In this document: positions 5,440 to 5,758 of the stretch, piece by piece
How positions within the stretch are numbered: position 1 is the first letter of the stretch
How the letters are laid out: each line of letters opens with the position of its first letter
Origin: Actinomycetota bacterium
Lineage (GTDB): Bacteria > Actinomycetota > Thermoleophilia > Solirubrobacterales > Solirubrobacteraceae
Length of the DNA stretch: 5,758 nucleotides
Assembly (NCBI GenBank): GCA_019348435.1
Contig: JAHWJM010000182.1
Span: 1 to 5,758 of the forward strand
Direction: 5' to 3'
Notes under the pieces: generated by a model
What the model was told of the DNA's origin: nothing
What the model saw: the letters and a program-made list of their open reading frames with translations, nothing else
The model's database searches: none
Translations under genes and position numbers: made by a program

Positions 5440-5758
5440 GAGCGCCGCGTCATCTCCGTGCTGTTCTGCGATCTGGTCGGCTTCAGCAGCTTCTCCGAGA
5501 GGCTCTCCCCGGAAGCGCTGGTCGCGCTGCTCAACGAGTACTTCGAAGAGGTGACCAAGGTCCTGGCCGCGCACCGCGCGACGTTCGACAAGTTCATCGG
5601 TGACGCGGTGATGTGCTTCTGGAACGCGCCGTTGAGCCAGCCGGATCACGCCGAGCGCGCGTGCCTGGCGGCGCTGGATCTGATCGGCGTCATCGAGAGG
5701 CTGGCGCCGCGGTTCGAGCAGGCGTTGGGCGCAAAGCTGGACTGCCGGATCGGCATCA
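5434..5758 (+). CDS. Class III adenylate/guanylate cyclase catalytic domain (N-terminal half; both gene ends missing)
   Basis: The plus frame reads GGERRVISVLFCDLVGFSSF, the usual opening of bacterial class III nucleotide cyclase domains, and continues with LSPEALVALLNEYFEEV, FDKFIGDAVMCFWNAPL and QPDHAERACLAALDL before reaching RIGI at the window end. These enzymes make cAMP or cGMP from ATP or GTP. The two metal-binding aspartates are present (codons 5470-5472 and 5602-5604). Lys at 5590-5592, two residues after the FD, is the base-recognition lysine typical of adenylate cyclases. The second specificity residue and the transition-state Asn/Arg lie beyond the window. No ATG, GTG or TTG lies in frame between 5227 and 5457, and GTG 5458 is inside the first beta strand, so the true N-terminus (in relatives often a CHASE2, HAMP or other sensor region) is not here. 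GAT, GAA and TTG codons are commoner than in the flagellar genes. Confidence 0.85.

Noticed and set aside
5127..5597. Minus-strand frame of 156 codons ending at the flgB start with an acidic tail
   Set aside because: Most of it is antisense to the cyclase or out of frame with the better-supported small protein. It crosses the predicted promoter, and the acidic tail arises from repeated GAGGAC-like sequence in the leader.
5233..5649. Start of the small minus-strand protein at ATG 5649 or GTG near 5579
   Set aside because: Both starts lie in sequence that is clearly sense-coding for the cyclase on the other strand, so the residues upstream of about 5440 are shadow translation.
5149..5758. Cyclase translated from ATG 5149 with a 95-residue N-terminal extension
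   Set aside because: The extension is Pro/Gly/Arg-rich antisense of the leader and upstream gene, there is no ribosome binding site before the ATG, and it would run through the flgB promoter.
1..5758. Search for tRNA or rRNA genes, CRISPR arrays, insertion sequences, integrase genes or intrinsic terminators
   Set aside because: No hairpin followed by a T run, no spaced repeat series, no transposase motif and no RNA gene signature was seen by eye.

Overview
The window carries a leftward-transcribed (minus strand) flagellar basal-body and export operon in the order flgB-flgC-fliE-fliF-fliG-fliH-fliI. The last gene runs off the left edge. Very high GC, near-uniform G/C at third codon positions, Gly/Ala/Arg-rich proteins and an FlgC with an actinobacterial-looking rod motif suggest a motile high-GC actinobacterium. 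Thermoleophilia (Solirubrobacter/Conexibacter-like) is my best guess, but it is inferred from style and not from a marker gene.

Layout, right to left on the minus strand. At 5131-5232 an intergenic leader holds a strong sigma-28 (FliA/WhiG-type) promoter candidate (5200-5228), two copies of a 9-bp CCAGGGAGG repeat, and a Shine-Dalgarno site for flgB. Then come flgB (5130-4777, TTG start), flgC (4777-4331), fliE (4331-4020), fliF (4017-2494), fliG (2492-1422, GTG start), fliH (1438-791) and fliI (794-1, first 264 residues). Neighbouring genes overlap by 1 to 17 nt or are separated by 1 to 2 nt, so this is one tightly coupled transcript. The products form one assembly line. FliF builds the MS ring, FliG sits on it as the rotor/switch ring, FliE joins the ring to the rod, FlgB and FlgC are proximal rod subunits, and FliH/FliI are the stator-like regulator and ATPase of the flagellar export apparatus.

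Right edge (5233-5758). Two incomplete coding signals point away from each other. On the minus strand, the C-terminal part of a small helical protein of unknown identity ends at 5233, only 5 nt before the promoter. On the plus strand, from about 5434 to the window end, is the N-terminal half of a class III adenylate/guanylate cyclase catalytic domain. The two signals abut with no intergenic DNA, and neither has a credible start codon. This is what a rearrangement breakpoint or a chimeric assembly join would look like. Apart from this junction and a substitution in the FliG EHPQ motif, the window is a conventional flagellar operon. I do not see an undescribed system in it.
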